64,000 nt of DNA. Source: Cumulibacter sp047975195 (GTDB taxonomy: Bacteria; Actinomycetota; Actinomycetes; Mycobacteriales; Antricoccaceae). The position numbers were made by a program, and so were the translations under genes. The stretch is taken from NCBI GenBank assembly GCA_047975195.1, contig JBKEDB010000058.1, positions 1-64,000 of the forward strand, read 5' to 3'. The notes below the pieces were generated by a model that ran no database searches, was not told where the DNA came from, and saw nothing but the letters and a program-made list of their open reading frames with translations. Positions 23,577-30,735 of the stretch are shown here, piece by piece; position 1 is the stretch's first letter, and every line of letters begins with the position of its first letter.

Positions 23577-24596
23577 CTACAGCTCGCCGACGCGAGCGGT
23601 CTCCTCGTTGGGCGGATGCAACCAGCGATCGACGACGAGCGCGGCCAGAATGATGATCGACTTGGCGATGGATTGCTGCACGGTGTCGAAGTTCAGCAAT
23701 GTCATCCCGTTGACGATGAGCCCGATGAACAACGTGGCGGCTACGACGCCGGCGATGCTGCCGCGGCCCCCAGCGAAACTCACTCCGCCGATGACCACGA
23801 TCGCGAGGACGTCGTACAACTGCGAGCCGGTGCTCAACGCGCGGGTGTCGAAGGTCCCGGCGCCGCCAGTAATGATCAGCCCGGCAATCAGACCCATGAA
23901 CGCCGACACGACGTAGGTCAGCACGGTCAGCCGACGGGTCGGCGCACCGGTGAGCGCCGCGGCCGCCGGATTGTCACCCATGGCGTAGATCCAGCGCCCA
24001 ACGACCGTCTTCACCGCGAACCAGAGGCAGACCGCTGCCAGCACCACCCACAAGATGGTGGAGACCGGTATGCCAAGCACTCGGCTCTGGCCGATGAAGG
24101 ACACGATGGACGCCTCATCGGAAAAGCTGAAGGACACCGAACCGTCGAACACGAACAGCCGCATTGCCCCGAGGTAGAGCAACGAGGTCGCCAACGTGAC
24201 GAAGATGGCGGGTATCTCGACGTACGCCACGAGCAATCCATTGATCGCTCCCATCGCCAACGCTGCGAGGATCGCGACGATGATCGCGAGGATCTCCGGC
24301 GAGCCGTCACTCATCATCTTCGCGATCAGTTGCGCGGTGACTCCGTAGATCGCGATGATGCTCAGGTCAAGTCCACGGCCGATGACGACGACGGCCTGCC
24401 CGAGCGCCAAGACGCCCAGGCCGGAGACGGTGAGCGCGATGCTGACCAGGTTTCCCGAAGTGGCGAATCTGTCGACGAAGATCGCGAGTGCGACGGCCAG
24501 GACAATGACCAGGCCACCGACGAGCACACCCTGGTCGAGGTCGGCGACGCGCTTACGGTCGCGTCGCTCGGTGGACACCGATTGATCGACGGTCAT
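23577..24596 (-). CDS. Second ABC sugar permease (RbsC-like)
   Basis: A 339-residue membrane protein with about eight to ten helices. LGVLALGQAVVVIGRGLDLSIIAIYG is the RbsC hallmark segment, shifted slightly from the consensus GGIDLS. GGVSFAGGRGSIAGVVAATLFIGLIVNGMTLL is the late conserved loop. It pairs with the fused permease to form a heterodimeric channel. It is the first gene of the seven-gene cluster. The ATG at 24596 is chosen, with a GAAGGG site upstream; an operator-like palindrome lies 18 bp before it. Confidence 0.87.
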   Translation of the reverse strand: MTVDQSVSTERRDRKRVADLDQGVLVGGLVIVLAVALAIFVDRFATSGNLVSIALTVSGLGVLALGQAVVVIGRGLDLSIIAIYGVTAQLIAKMMSDGSPEILAIIVAILAALAMGAINGLLVAYVEIPAIFVTLATSLLYLGAMRLFVFDGSVSFSFSDEASIVSFIGQSRVLGIPVSTILWVVLAAVCLWFAVKTVVGRWIYAMGDNPAAAALTGAPTRRLTVLTYVVSAFMGLIAGLIITGGAGTFDTRALSTGSQLYDVLAIVVIGGVSFAGGRGSIAGVVAATLFIGLIVNGMTLLNFDTVQQSIAKSIIILAALVVDRWLHPPNEETARVGEL

Positions 24597-24614
24597 GAGC
24601 AACCCTTCGATAGG

Positions 24615-24630
24615 TACCGACTGATCGGTA
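24615..24630. promoter_or_regulatory. Operator-like palindrome before the transporter operon
   Basis: TACCGACTGATCGGTA is a perfect palindrome with 6-bp arms and a 4-bp centre. It lies 18 bp upstream of the permease ATG on the minus strand. A second copy differing at three positions sits before the tetR gene at 24796. Binding by the TetR protein encoded next door would block the start of the operon. The assignment rests on symmetry, repetition and position. Confidence 0.65.
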
Positions 24631-24795
24631 TGCAGCACATAGTGGAGCGCCAGCGGCAGACTTGTCAAGGGGACGCAGACGGCATTCGCAATGAATGGAC
24701 AGACTATTGCCGATTTGATCGATCGCCACTATGTCGACTATCGAGGACTGTTGACTTCTCCAATCGCAGCGACGATCATGCCTAACGAGCACGCA

Positions 24796-24811
24796 TACCG
24801 ACTGGCCAGTA
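24796..24811. promoter_or_regulatory. Second operator-like site, before tetR
   Basis: TACCGACTGGCCAGTA matches the 24615 site at 13 of 16 positions and keeps the outer TAC/GTA symmetry; both sites are followed by TG. It lies 35 bp upstream of the tetR GTG, where binding would give autoregulation. Its inner arms are less symmetrical than those of the first site, so it may bind more weakly. Confidence 0.6.
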
Positions 24812-24846
24812 TGTTGCTACCAACGGGTAAGGGCATGAGGTGAGCG

Positions 24847-25509
24847 GTGACTGCGCAAGCTACTAATTCGCAGAAGGCAACGACGAAAGATCGTCTACTC
24901 GCCGAGGCCGCCCGCTGCTTCGCTGACAACGGATTCCACGGCACCAGCATGACCGACATCGAACGGGGTGTCGGAATCAAACGCGGTGCGCTTTATTACC
25001 ACATCAGCTCGAAGGAAGAGCTTTTGTATGAGGTCTCCGTTCGGCATGTACACGAGGCAATCGCGACCGCCGAAAGCATCGTCGCCAGCATCGCCGATCC
25101 GGTGGAACAACTGCGTGAGATCGCACGCAAGCACGTCGAGCTAGTCGGCAATCGGCGAGTCGAATGTATCGTCTGGTTGCGCGAATCGCACGCGCTCAGT
25201 GGCGCGTACGGCGAACGCGTGAACGAACTTCGCGCCGACTACGAGGAACTCGTTGCGGCGACTTTTCGGCGTGCTGTGCGTCGCCGTCAGTTGCGCAATA
25301 TCACCCCGGTAGTGATCAAAGGGTTCATCGGGCTCATCGGCTTCTCTGTGCTGTGGGTTGATCCCGACGGGCCCAAATCGGCTGAGGCAATCGCCGATGA
25401 GCTGGTCGATATGGCGCTCTATGGCGCCCTCACCGATGCGGCGCGGGCCAAGAAACCACGACCGCGCCGCCGGCGAGCAGCAAAGCCCACCAGCGGCGCG
25501 GATCGTTAA
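24847..25509 (+). CDS. TetR-family repressor, divergent from the ABC/ACAD operon
   Basis: A 220-residue one-component regulator. The N-terminal helix-turn-helix spans about 13-58 (RLLAEAARCFADNGFHGTSM followed by TDIERGVGIKRGALYYHI with the family's YYH end). The rest is the ligand-binding helical domain, and the tail is very basic (KKPRPRRRRAAKP). TetR proteins usually repress until a small ligand binds, often an acyl-CoA or the pathway substrate. Two matching palindromes in the 250-bp space to the permease gene support control of that operon and of itself. It starts with GTG. Confidence 0.88.
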   Translation: MTAQATNSQKATTKDRLLAEAARCFADNGFHGTSMTDIERGVGIKRGALYYHISSKEELLYEVSVRHVHEAIATAESIVASIADPVEQLREIARKHVELVGNRRVECIVWLRESHALSGAYGERVNELRADYEELVAATFRRAVRRRQLRNITPVVIKGFIGLIGFSVLWVDPDGPKSAEAIADELVDMALYGALTDAARAKKPRPRRRRAAKPTSGADR

Positions 25510-25522
25510 TAAGTTTTAAGCC

Positions 25523-25930
25523 CTACGCGGGCCCAAACCGCAACAGCGCGGATTCTTCGTCGATCTTGTCGAACGTCGCCTGCACGGCGTCACCGATCTT
25601 CGGGTCGCCGTCGAACCCAACGAGGTTCGTCATCAGCCGGGGGCCTTCGGCCAACTCGACATAGGCCAGGATGTACGGGCCGGCGTCTCGGTAGTCAGCC
25701 ATTCCCTTGTTCGTACGAGTCCAGCTGTACACGGTGCCGCGACCGGACGCTTCGAAGTTCGATAGCTTGCTGCCCCAGCACTGCGGACAGATCGCGCGGG
25801 GAAACCAGATGACAGTATCGCAGTCATCGCAACGCTGCAGCACGATGACCTCACGGGTGGTGCCTTCCCAGTAGCCGCGCGCATCCGGGGGGATGACAGC
25901 CGCTGGGACCGGTAGTTGATTCTGGCTCAT
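25523..25930 (-). CDS. DUF35 protein: zinc ribbon plus OB-fold, partner of the thiolase-like protein
   Basis: A 135-residue protein. CDDCDTVIWFPRAICPQC (two CxxC pairs) is a rubredoxin-like zinc ribbon, followed by an OB-fold with GTVYSWTRTN and PYILAYVELAEGPRL. Members form complexes with thiolase-fold enzymes, for example ChsH2-type partners in steroid side-chain removal and the archaeal thiolase complex, where they bind or pass on CoA esters. The upstream thiolase-like gene ends four bases before this start, so the two are coexpressed. Confidence 0.85.
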   Translation of the reverse strand: MSQNQLPVPAAVIPPDARGYWEGTTREVIVLQRCDDCDTVIWFPRAICPQCWGSKLSNFEASGRGTVYSWTRTNKGMADYRDAGPYILAYVELAEGPRLMTNLVGFDGDPKIGDAVQATFDKIDEESALLRFGPA

Positions 25931-25934
25931 CGCC

Positions 25935-27086
25935 CTACTCCCTTCCCAGGATCAGCGTCGCCGATCCCATCCGGTTACCGAGGTTGCCGCCGGTGCCATG
26001 GGCCAGGGCTATCTCGCAGTCCTTAACCTGAACGGCCGGATGCGCCTCGCCGCGCAACTGGCGAACAGCCTCAATAACCTTGGTGATACCACCGCGGTTA
26101 GTCGGGTGGTTATTGCACAAACCGCCGCCATCGGTGTTGAACGGTAACGCACCGTCCGGTGCTTCTAGTGCACCATCGGCGACGTAGGCGCCACCCTGGC
26201 CTTTCTTGCAGAAGCCGAGGTCCTCGATCGTCTCCAAAACGGTGATGGTGAACGAGTCGTAGATGCTCGCGTAGTCGATGTCTTTGTGCTTGACACCGGC
26301 TTCTTCGAACGCGCGCGGACCGGACCATCGCGCGCCGGTGTAGGTCAGATCGATACGACCATTGTCGGCCAGCTTCGGCGACTCGCCGTGACCGAGAACC
26401 GATACGGACTGGCGATCAAGTCGCTTGGCGACCTCGGGGCTGACGACGATCAGCGCGCCCCCACCGTCGGTGACCACGCAGCAGTCCAGGCGGTGCAGCG
26501 GGTCGCTGACCATGGGTGAGTTCAGCACATCCTCGATTGTGACTTCCTTCGGCAGGAAGGCCTGTGGATTGTGCTTGGCGTGTTTGGACGCGGCGACCTT
26601 GATGGCGGCGAGTTGCTCGGCAGTGGTGCCGTACTCATACATGTGCCGCTGCGCGGCCAAGGCGTAGCCGCCGGGGGTCGTCAGACCGTAAATGCCCTCG
26701 AAGGAGTACTCCGGCGCGTCAGGTCGTGGCGCACCCGCCTGGGTGCCACCCGTGCGGGGTTTTCCGCCAAGCGTGATGAGCGCGATCGAGCATTTTCCGG
26801 CAGCGATGGCGGCGGCGGCGTGCCCCACCTGTGCGACCGGCGAACTGCCGCCGATTTCCGTGTGGTCGACATACGAGAGCGTCAGGCCCATGTAGTCGGC
26901 CATCGACAAGGAGCCGAAACCGGGCGCATCGCCCGAGCAGAAGTAACCGTCGACGTCTCCGAGCGTGATTCCGGCGTCTGCACATGCCCCAATCGCAGCC
27001 TCAGCGTGGATCTGAGCGGTCGAGTGGTCTGGCAGGTGACGTCCAGGATGCTCGTAGGCGCCAGCGATCCGAACATGTGCGGTCAT
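25935..27086 (-). CDS. Thiolase-fold protein lacking the nucleophilic Cys (Ltp2-like)
   Basis: A 383-residue SCP2-type thiolase homologue. In true thiolases a Cys occupies the position held here by Gly79-Ser82 (HTEIGGSSPVAQVGHAAAAI), so acyl-enzyme chemistry by that Cys is not possible. The C-terminal landmarks survive in altered form (GGGLCNNHPTNRGG and CEIALAHGTGGN). This fits the lipid-transfer/aldolase-like group such as Ltp2, which works with a DUF35 partner; such a gene follows directly. A retro-aldol or CoA-ester carrier role is more likely than thiolysis. The ATG at 27086 has GGAGG seven bases upstream. Confidence 0.8.
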   Translation of the reverse strand: MTAHVRIAGAYEHPGRHLPDHSTAQIHAEAAIGACADAGITLGDVDGYFCSGDAPGFGSLSMADYMGLTLSYVDHTEIGGSSPVAQVGHAAAAIAAGKCSIALITLGGKPRTGGTQAGAPRPDAPEYSFEGIYGLTTPGGYALAAQRHMYEYGTTAEQLAAIKVAASKHAKHNPQAFLPKEVTIEDVLNSPMVSDPLHRLDCCVVTDGGGALIVVSPEVAKRLDRQSVSVLGHGESPKLADNGRIDLTYTGARWSGPRAFEEAGVKHKDIDYASIYDSFTITVLETIEDLGFCKKGQGGAYVADGALEAPDGALPFNTDGGGLCNNHPTNRGGITKVIEAVRQLRGEAHPAVQVKDCEIALAHGTGGNLGNRMGSATLILGRE

Positions 27087-27122
27087 GGCGTACCTCCGTT
27101 TCACGAGTAAACTCGCGTCACG

Positions 27123-27135
27123 TTAGCAGTGCTAA
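27123..27135. promoter_or_regulatory. Palindrome upstream of the thiolase-DUF35 operon
   Basis: TTAGCAGTGCTAA is a perfect palindrome with 6-bp arms, 36 bp upstream of the thiolase-like gene start. A second imperfect palindrome, GTTTCACGAGTAAAC, lies at 27099-27113 next to the ribosome site. Either could be an operator for a lipid regulator; no regulator gene is adjacent. Confidence 0.4.
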
Positions 27136-27172
27136 ACATTAGCGTGGACGAATGGGTTAGGTCAACGAGTCC

Positions 27173-27661
27173 CTAATCCCGCACCCGCCCGAGCCGGCAT
27201 TCGGGCTCATCGGCCAGCACCACGGCAATCCGGTCAGCGAACACTGCTCGCATATGCGGCAATCGATCAACGGGCCACCAACGCACTTCGGTGCTTTCAT
27301 CATCACCGACCGCTGCCTCACCGTCGACGTACGTCATCCGAAAAGTGTGGTTGACGTACTGGGCCTGGTCGCCGTTGACGTGGGTAACTGGCGCGCCTGT
27401 AGAAACCCACACCAATCGATCCACTTCTGCGCGAACGCAGGCCTCCTCGGCAACCTCGCGTACGGCGGCCTCGGCAACCTCCTGCCCGGGTTCAACGATT
27501 CCCGATACCGGAGCCCACTCGTCGGTGTCGGCCCGTCGCACCAGCAGCACACGCTCTTGCCCGTCGACTTGACGCAGGACGATCGCCGTTACCCCGATCA
27601 GCCACAATGGCGCGTGCCCGATGTATTTCCGCAACTCGACGACGAACTGCGGAATTGGCAT
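27173..27661 (-). CDS. Nudix hydrolase
   Basis: A 162-residue Nudix protein. The box is complete: GIVEPGQEVAEAAVREVAEEA (G, E, REVxEE) near residues 55-75, and GVTAIVLRQ begins the fold. Nudix enzymes split a nucleoside diphosphate linked to another group; the substrate is unknown. MNMP gives a choice between GTG at 27667 and ATG at 27661. The GAGAGG site is seven bases before the ATG, which I prefer. It is divergent from the CDF transporter gene. Confidence 0.82.
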   Translation of the reverse strand: MPIPQFVVELRKYIGHAPLWLIGVTAIVLRQVDGQERVLLVRRADTDEWAPVSGIVEPGQEVAEAAVREVAEEACVRAEVDRLVWVSTGAPVTHVNGDQAQYVNHTFRMTYVDGEAAVGDDESTEVRWWPVDRLPHMRAVFADRIAVVLADEPECRLGRVRD

Positions 27662-27798
27662 GTTCACACCTCTCTTGTTCGCGCGGCCTTCGTCGTAGTC
27701 GGGTACCGCATCGGGCCACTGCTCGCGGCCGTTATATCACGGGGCCGGGCGCGTGGCCAACTCGGCGCATCGACGTACAAGGCGCCATAATCAACGTC

Positions 27799-28788
27799 GT
27801 GCCGTCCTCGCATCCACATCAGCAGCCACCCCGCGACCTGACGCGGTACGGGTGGCTGTCTGTCGGCACGGCCATCGTCGTCATCGCGTTGAAGTACTTT
27901 GCCTATCTGATCACCGGGTCGGTGGGCATGCTCTCGGACGCCGCCGAGTCGGTGGTCAACCTCGTCGCCGCGATCGTCGCCGTGGTGGTGCTGCGCATCG
28001 CGGCAAAGCCGCCCGATAAGAACCACAACTTCGGGCACTCGAAGGCGGAGTACTTCTCGGCGTGGCTCGAAGGCCTGATGATCTTCTTGGCCGCCGCGTT
28101 CATCATCTACTCCGCGGTCGAGCGGTTGATCACGCCGAGCGCGATCGAGAACGTCGGATTCGGTCTACTTATCTCGGTCCTCGCCTCGCTGATCAACGGT
28201 GCCGTGGCCGTGGTCCTGTTGCGCGCCGCGCGCGAGCACCGCTCGCACACGCTGAAGGCAGACGGCATCCACCTGCTCACGGACGTGTGGACGTCGGTCG
28301 GCGTCGTCATCGGCGTTCTGCTGGTGGCACTCACGGGGTGGTTGTGGCTCGACCCCGTGATCGCCATCGTGGTCGGCACGAACATTCTGATCGCCGGGTT
28401 CCGTCTGGTCTCGGAGTCGACCGGTGGATTGATGGACGTCTCCTGGCCCAAGGAGGAAACCCGTCGACTCGCTGACATCGTCCGGCGGTTCCGCACCGAC
28501 GACGTGGACATTCACGCACTGCGCTCGCGCGTGGCCGGGGCGCAGCGGTTCGCCGAGATGCACGTCCTAGTACCAGGCAACTGGAGCGTCTGGAAGGGCC
28601 ATGATCTGATCGAGGACATCGAGGCGGCGATCCGAGAACAGTTCGCGGACGTCGAGGTGTCGTGCCACCTCGAGCCGATCGAAGATCCGCGGGCATATGG
28701 TGACTTCCCCGCCGAGATCACGCTGAACGACGCTGAGCCGGCGACCCGCTATCGCCATCGCGAGCCGCCCCCGATACCGGAGGCATGA
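27799..28788 (+). CDS. Cation diffusion facilitator (metal efflux)
   Basis: A 329-residue CDF protein with six membrane helices and a cytoplasmic C-terminal domain. MLSDAAESVVN in helix 2 and HLLTDVWTSVG in helix 5 supply the Asp/His metal-site residues. HNFGHSKAEYFSAW is the conserved loop after helix 2. It exports a divalent metal (zinc, iron, manganese or cobalt) against protons. The C-terminal domain (RFAEMHVLVPGNWSV and VSCHLEP) is the usual metal-sensing dimer. I use the GTG at 27799, since the in-frame sequence before it overlaps the divergent Nudix gene. Confidence 0.85.
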   Translation: MPSSHPHQQPPRDLTRYGWLSVGTAIVVIALKYFAYLITGSVGMLSDAAESVVNLVAAIVAVVVLRIAAKPPDKNHNFGHSKAEYFSAWLEGLMIFLAAAFIIYSAVERLITPSAIENVGFGLLISVLASLINGAVAVVLLRAAREHRSHTLKADGIHLLTDVWTSVGVVIGVLLVALTGWLWLDPVIAIVVGTNILIAGFRLVSESTGGLMDVSWPKEETRRLADIVRRFRTDDVDIHALRSRVAGAQRFAEMHVLVPGNWSVWKGHDLIEDIEAAIREQFADVEVSCHLEPIEDPRAYGDFPAEITLNDAEPATRYRHREPPPIPEA

Positions 28789-28847
28789 GCGATCCTGCTC
28801 GCAACTGTCGTTAGCATGGTGAACTATTCAACGACCTGGAGTGACTA

Positions 28848-29519
28848 GTGATCGACAAGCGCGTGGGCACTCTCGCCGAAGCGGTGTCGGGCATCACCGA
28901 CTCAATGAGCATCATGATCGGTGGATTCGGTGATGCCGGCGTCCCGGTCGAATTGACCCATGCAGTGCTTGACCTGGGCATCAGCGATCTCACCATCATC
29001 ACAAACAACGGCGGTTCCGGTGAAAATGACATCGCTGCCCTGCTGCGCGAGCGGCGCGTGTCGCGACTGATCTGCTCGTACCCACGCTCAAGCGGTTCGC
29101 ACTGGTTCAAGCGACGTTGGGATGAAGGCTCGCTCGAGTTGGAATTGGTGCCACAGGGCACGCTGTCCGAGCGAATGCGGGCGGCCGGCGCCGGCATTGG
29201 CGGATTCTTTACCCCTACTGGCGCCGAAAGTGAACTCGCGAAGGGTAAGGAGACCAGGATGATTGACGGACGGTTGCATGTGCTGGAGGATCCACTTCGC
29301 GCCGACATCGCCTTGATTCATGCGCACCAGGCTGATCGCTGGGGCAACCTGACCTATCACCTCGCCGCGCGCAACTTCGCGCCCACCATGGCGACCGCTG
29401 CCACCACGACGATCGTGCAGGTCCGGGAGTTCGTGGAGTTGGGCGCTTTGGACCCGGAACACATCGTCACGCCCGGGATCTTTGTCGACCGCGTCGTTGA
29501 GGTCGGGTCCACCCGATGA
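28848..29519 (+). CDS. 3-oxoacid CoA-transferase, subunit A
   Basis: A 223-residue alpha subunit of a two-subunit CoA-transferase (SCOT / PcaI type). IMIGGFGDAGVPVEL is the CoA-binding glycine loop, LELVPQGTLSERMRAAGAG the family core, and DRWGNLTYHLAARNF a late motif. With subunit B it moves CoA from succinyl-CoA to acetoacetate or 3-oxoadipate. A second pair exists at 54895-56222. The start is a GTG with GGAG upstream; the TGA overlaps the ATG of subunit B. Sequence alone does not tell ketone-body from oxoadipate use. Confidence 0.87.
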   Translation: MIDKRVGTLAEAVSGITDSMSIMIGGFGDAGVPVELTHAVLDLGISDLTIITNNGGSGENDIAALLRERRVSRLICSYPRSSGSHWFKRRWDEGSLELELVPQGTLSERMRAAGAGIGGFFTPTGAESELAKGKETRMIDGRLHVLEDPLRADIALIHAHQADRWGNLTYHLAARNFAPTMATAATTTIVQVREFVELGALDPEHIVTPGIFVDRVVEVGSTR

Positions 29520-30154
29520 GCGTCGGTTTCAGCACACAGCAGATCGCCGCGCGGGTCGCCGCCGATATACCGGACGGTTCCTACGTGAACCTCGGAATCG
29601 GTATGCCGGCTGCGGTCGGCGACGCCCTACCTGCCGACAAGGAAATCGTGTTGCACAGTGAAAACGGCATCCTCGGTATGGGGCCGAGTCCCGCAGCGCA
29701 TGCTGTCGATCCCGAGTTGATCAACGCGGGAAAGCAGCCGGTCACACTGCTGAGCGGCGCGTCGATCTTCCACCACACCGACTCGTTCATGATCATGCGT
29801 GGCGGTCACCTGGATATCTGTGTCCTGGGTGGTTTCGAGGTCTCCGAACGCGGCGATCTGGCGAACTGGTCGACCGGCGACACGACCATCGCACCCGCTG
29901 TGGGCGGCGCGATGGATCTCGCTGTCGGCGCGAGGCGCGTGTTCGTCATGATGAACCACACGACGAAGGACGGCCGCCCGAAACTCGTGCGTGAGTGCAC
30001 CTACCCGTTGACCGCGCGGCGCGTAGTCGATCGGATTTACACCGACCTCGCCGTACTACAGGTCGCCCATGACGGCCTGCATCTGGTCGAACTCGCCCCA
30101 GGCGTCAGCGTCGAGCACCTCAGATCAGCGACCGCAGCAACCCTGCGTGTGTAG
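29516..30154 (+). CDS. 3-oxoacid CoA-transferase, subunit B
   Basis: A 212-residue beta subunit carrying the catalytic Glu49 in LHSENGILGMGP, which forms the CoA thioester. DGSYVNLGIGMP is the N-terminal motif, and FHHTDSFMIMRGGHLDICVLGGFEV the core strand pair. It is translationally coupled to subunit A by an ATGA overlap. The pair stands between a CDF transporter and a VOC gene, with no catabolic neighbours on this strand. Confidence 0.87.
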   Translation: MSVGFSTQQIAARVAADIPDGSYVNLGIGMPAAVGDALPADKEIVLHSENGILGMGPSPAAHAVDPELINAGKQPVTLLSGASIFHHTDSFMIMRGGHLDICVLGGFEVSERGDLANWSTGDTTIAPAVGGAMDLAVGARRVFVMMNHTTKDGRPKLVRECTYPLTARRVVDRIYTDLAVLQVAHDGLHLVELAPGVSVEHLRSATAATLRV

Positions 30155-30268
30155 GACCGGCGAGGTGAGTAAGACCGGCGAGTGTCAGCAGGCACGGCAC
30201 GGGTGACACCCTCATGCGAATGCGAACAACCGTACGAGGACGGACACACAGTTAATCGAGCGCGGCGG

Positions 30269-30664
30269 TTAATCAAAGAGTGGTTCGGTCAGGCGGATCC
30301 AGTTCCCACAGGTGTCGTGCAAGACGCAGCTGCGTACGCTATTCGCATCGGTCGGCGGACTCTGAAACGTCACCCCCAACATCGACAACCGCTCGTATTC
30401 GTAGTCGATGTCGTCCACTTCGAAAGAGGTCGCGGGGATCCCCTGCCGGTACAACCGGCGCTGCATCGAGCGCCCGTCAGCGCTGCTGATCGGCTCGAGC
30501 CGCAGCCGTACGCCGTCGGGCTCGTCATCGCTGACGACGGTCAGCCATTGGACCGAGCCGGCCGACTCGTCGACATCGATCTGAAAACCGAGGACCTCGG
30601 TATAGAACGTACGGGCATGGTCCTGATCGTCAACAGTGATGCTGCTGAGACTGATCCGTGGCAA
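30269..30664 (-). CDS. VOC/glyoxalase-fold protein (TTG start)
   Basis: A 131-residue protein with two VOC half-motifs: PRISLSSITVDDQDHARTFY near the start, and SFEVDDIDYEYERLSMLGV with HDTCGNWIRLTEP near the end. The family includes lyases, dioxygenases and resistance proteins, and none is assigned. AGGAG lies six bases before a TTG at 30664, and the family sequence begins there, so I prefer it to the GTG at 30682. It is 71 bp downstream of the fadD gene on the opposite side of the DNA reading order, transcribed away from the CoA-transferase. Confidence 0.68.
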   Translation of the reverse strand: MPRISLSSITVDDQDHARTFYTEVLGFQIDVDESAGSVQWLTVVSDDEPDGVRLRLEPISSADGRSMQRRLYRQGIPATSFEVDDIDYEYERLSMLGVTFQSPPTDANSVRSCVLHDTCGNWIRLTEPLFD

Positions 30665-30735
30665 CCGGCGCTCCTTTCCCACGTGCGACTGTGCGTTACG
30701 ACCGACCCTATCGAGAGCCGCCGACCACCCAGCGG

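Noticed and set aside
23562..24785. Open frame of 407 codons on the plus strand opposite the permease gene
   Set aside because: The product is extremely rich in Asp, Arg, Gln and His with no fold or motif, and it is the antisense shadow of a clear RbsC-like permease with helices and family motifs.
30155..30268. Short direct repeat GACCGGCGAG and weak GTGTCA/TGACAC dyad after the CoA-transferase genes
   Set aside because: Two copies of a 10-bp GC-rich word and 6-bp arms with a 16-base loop are within chance for this base composition.
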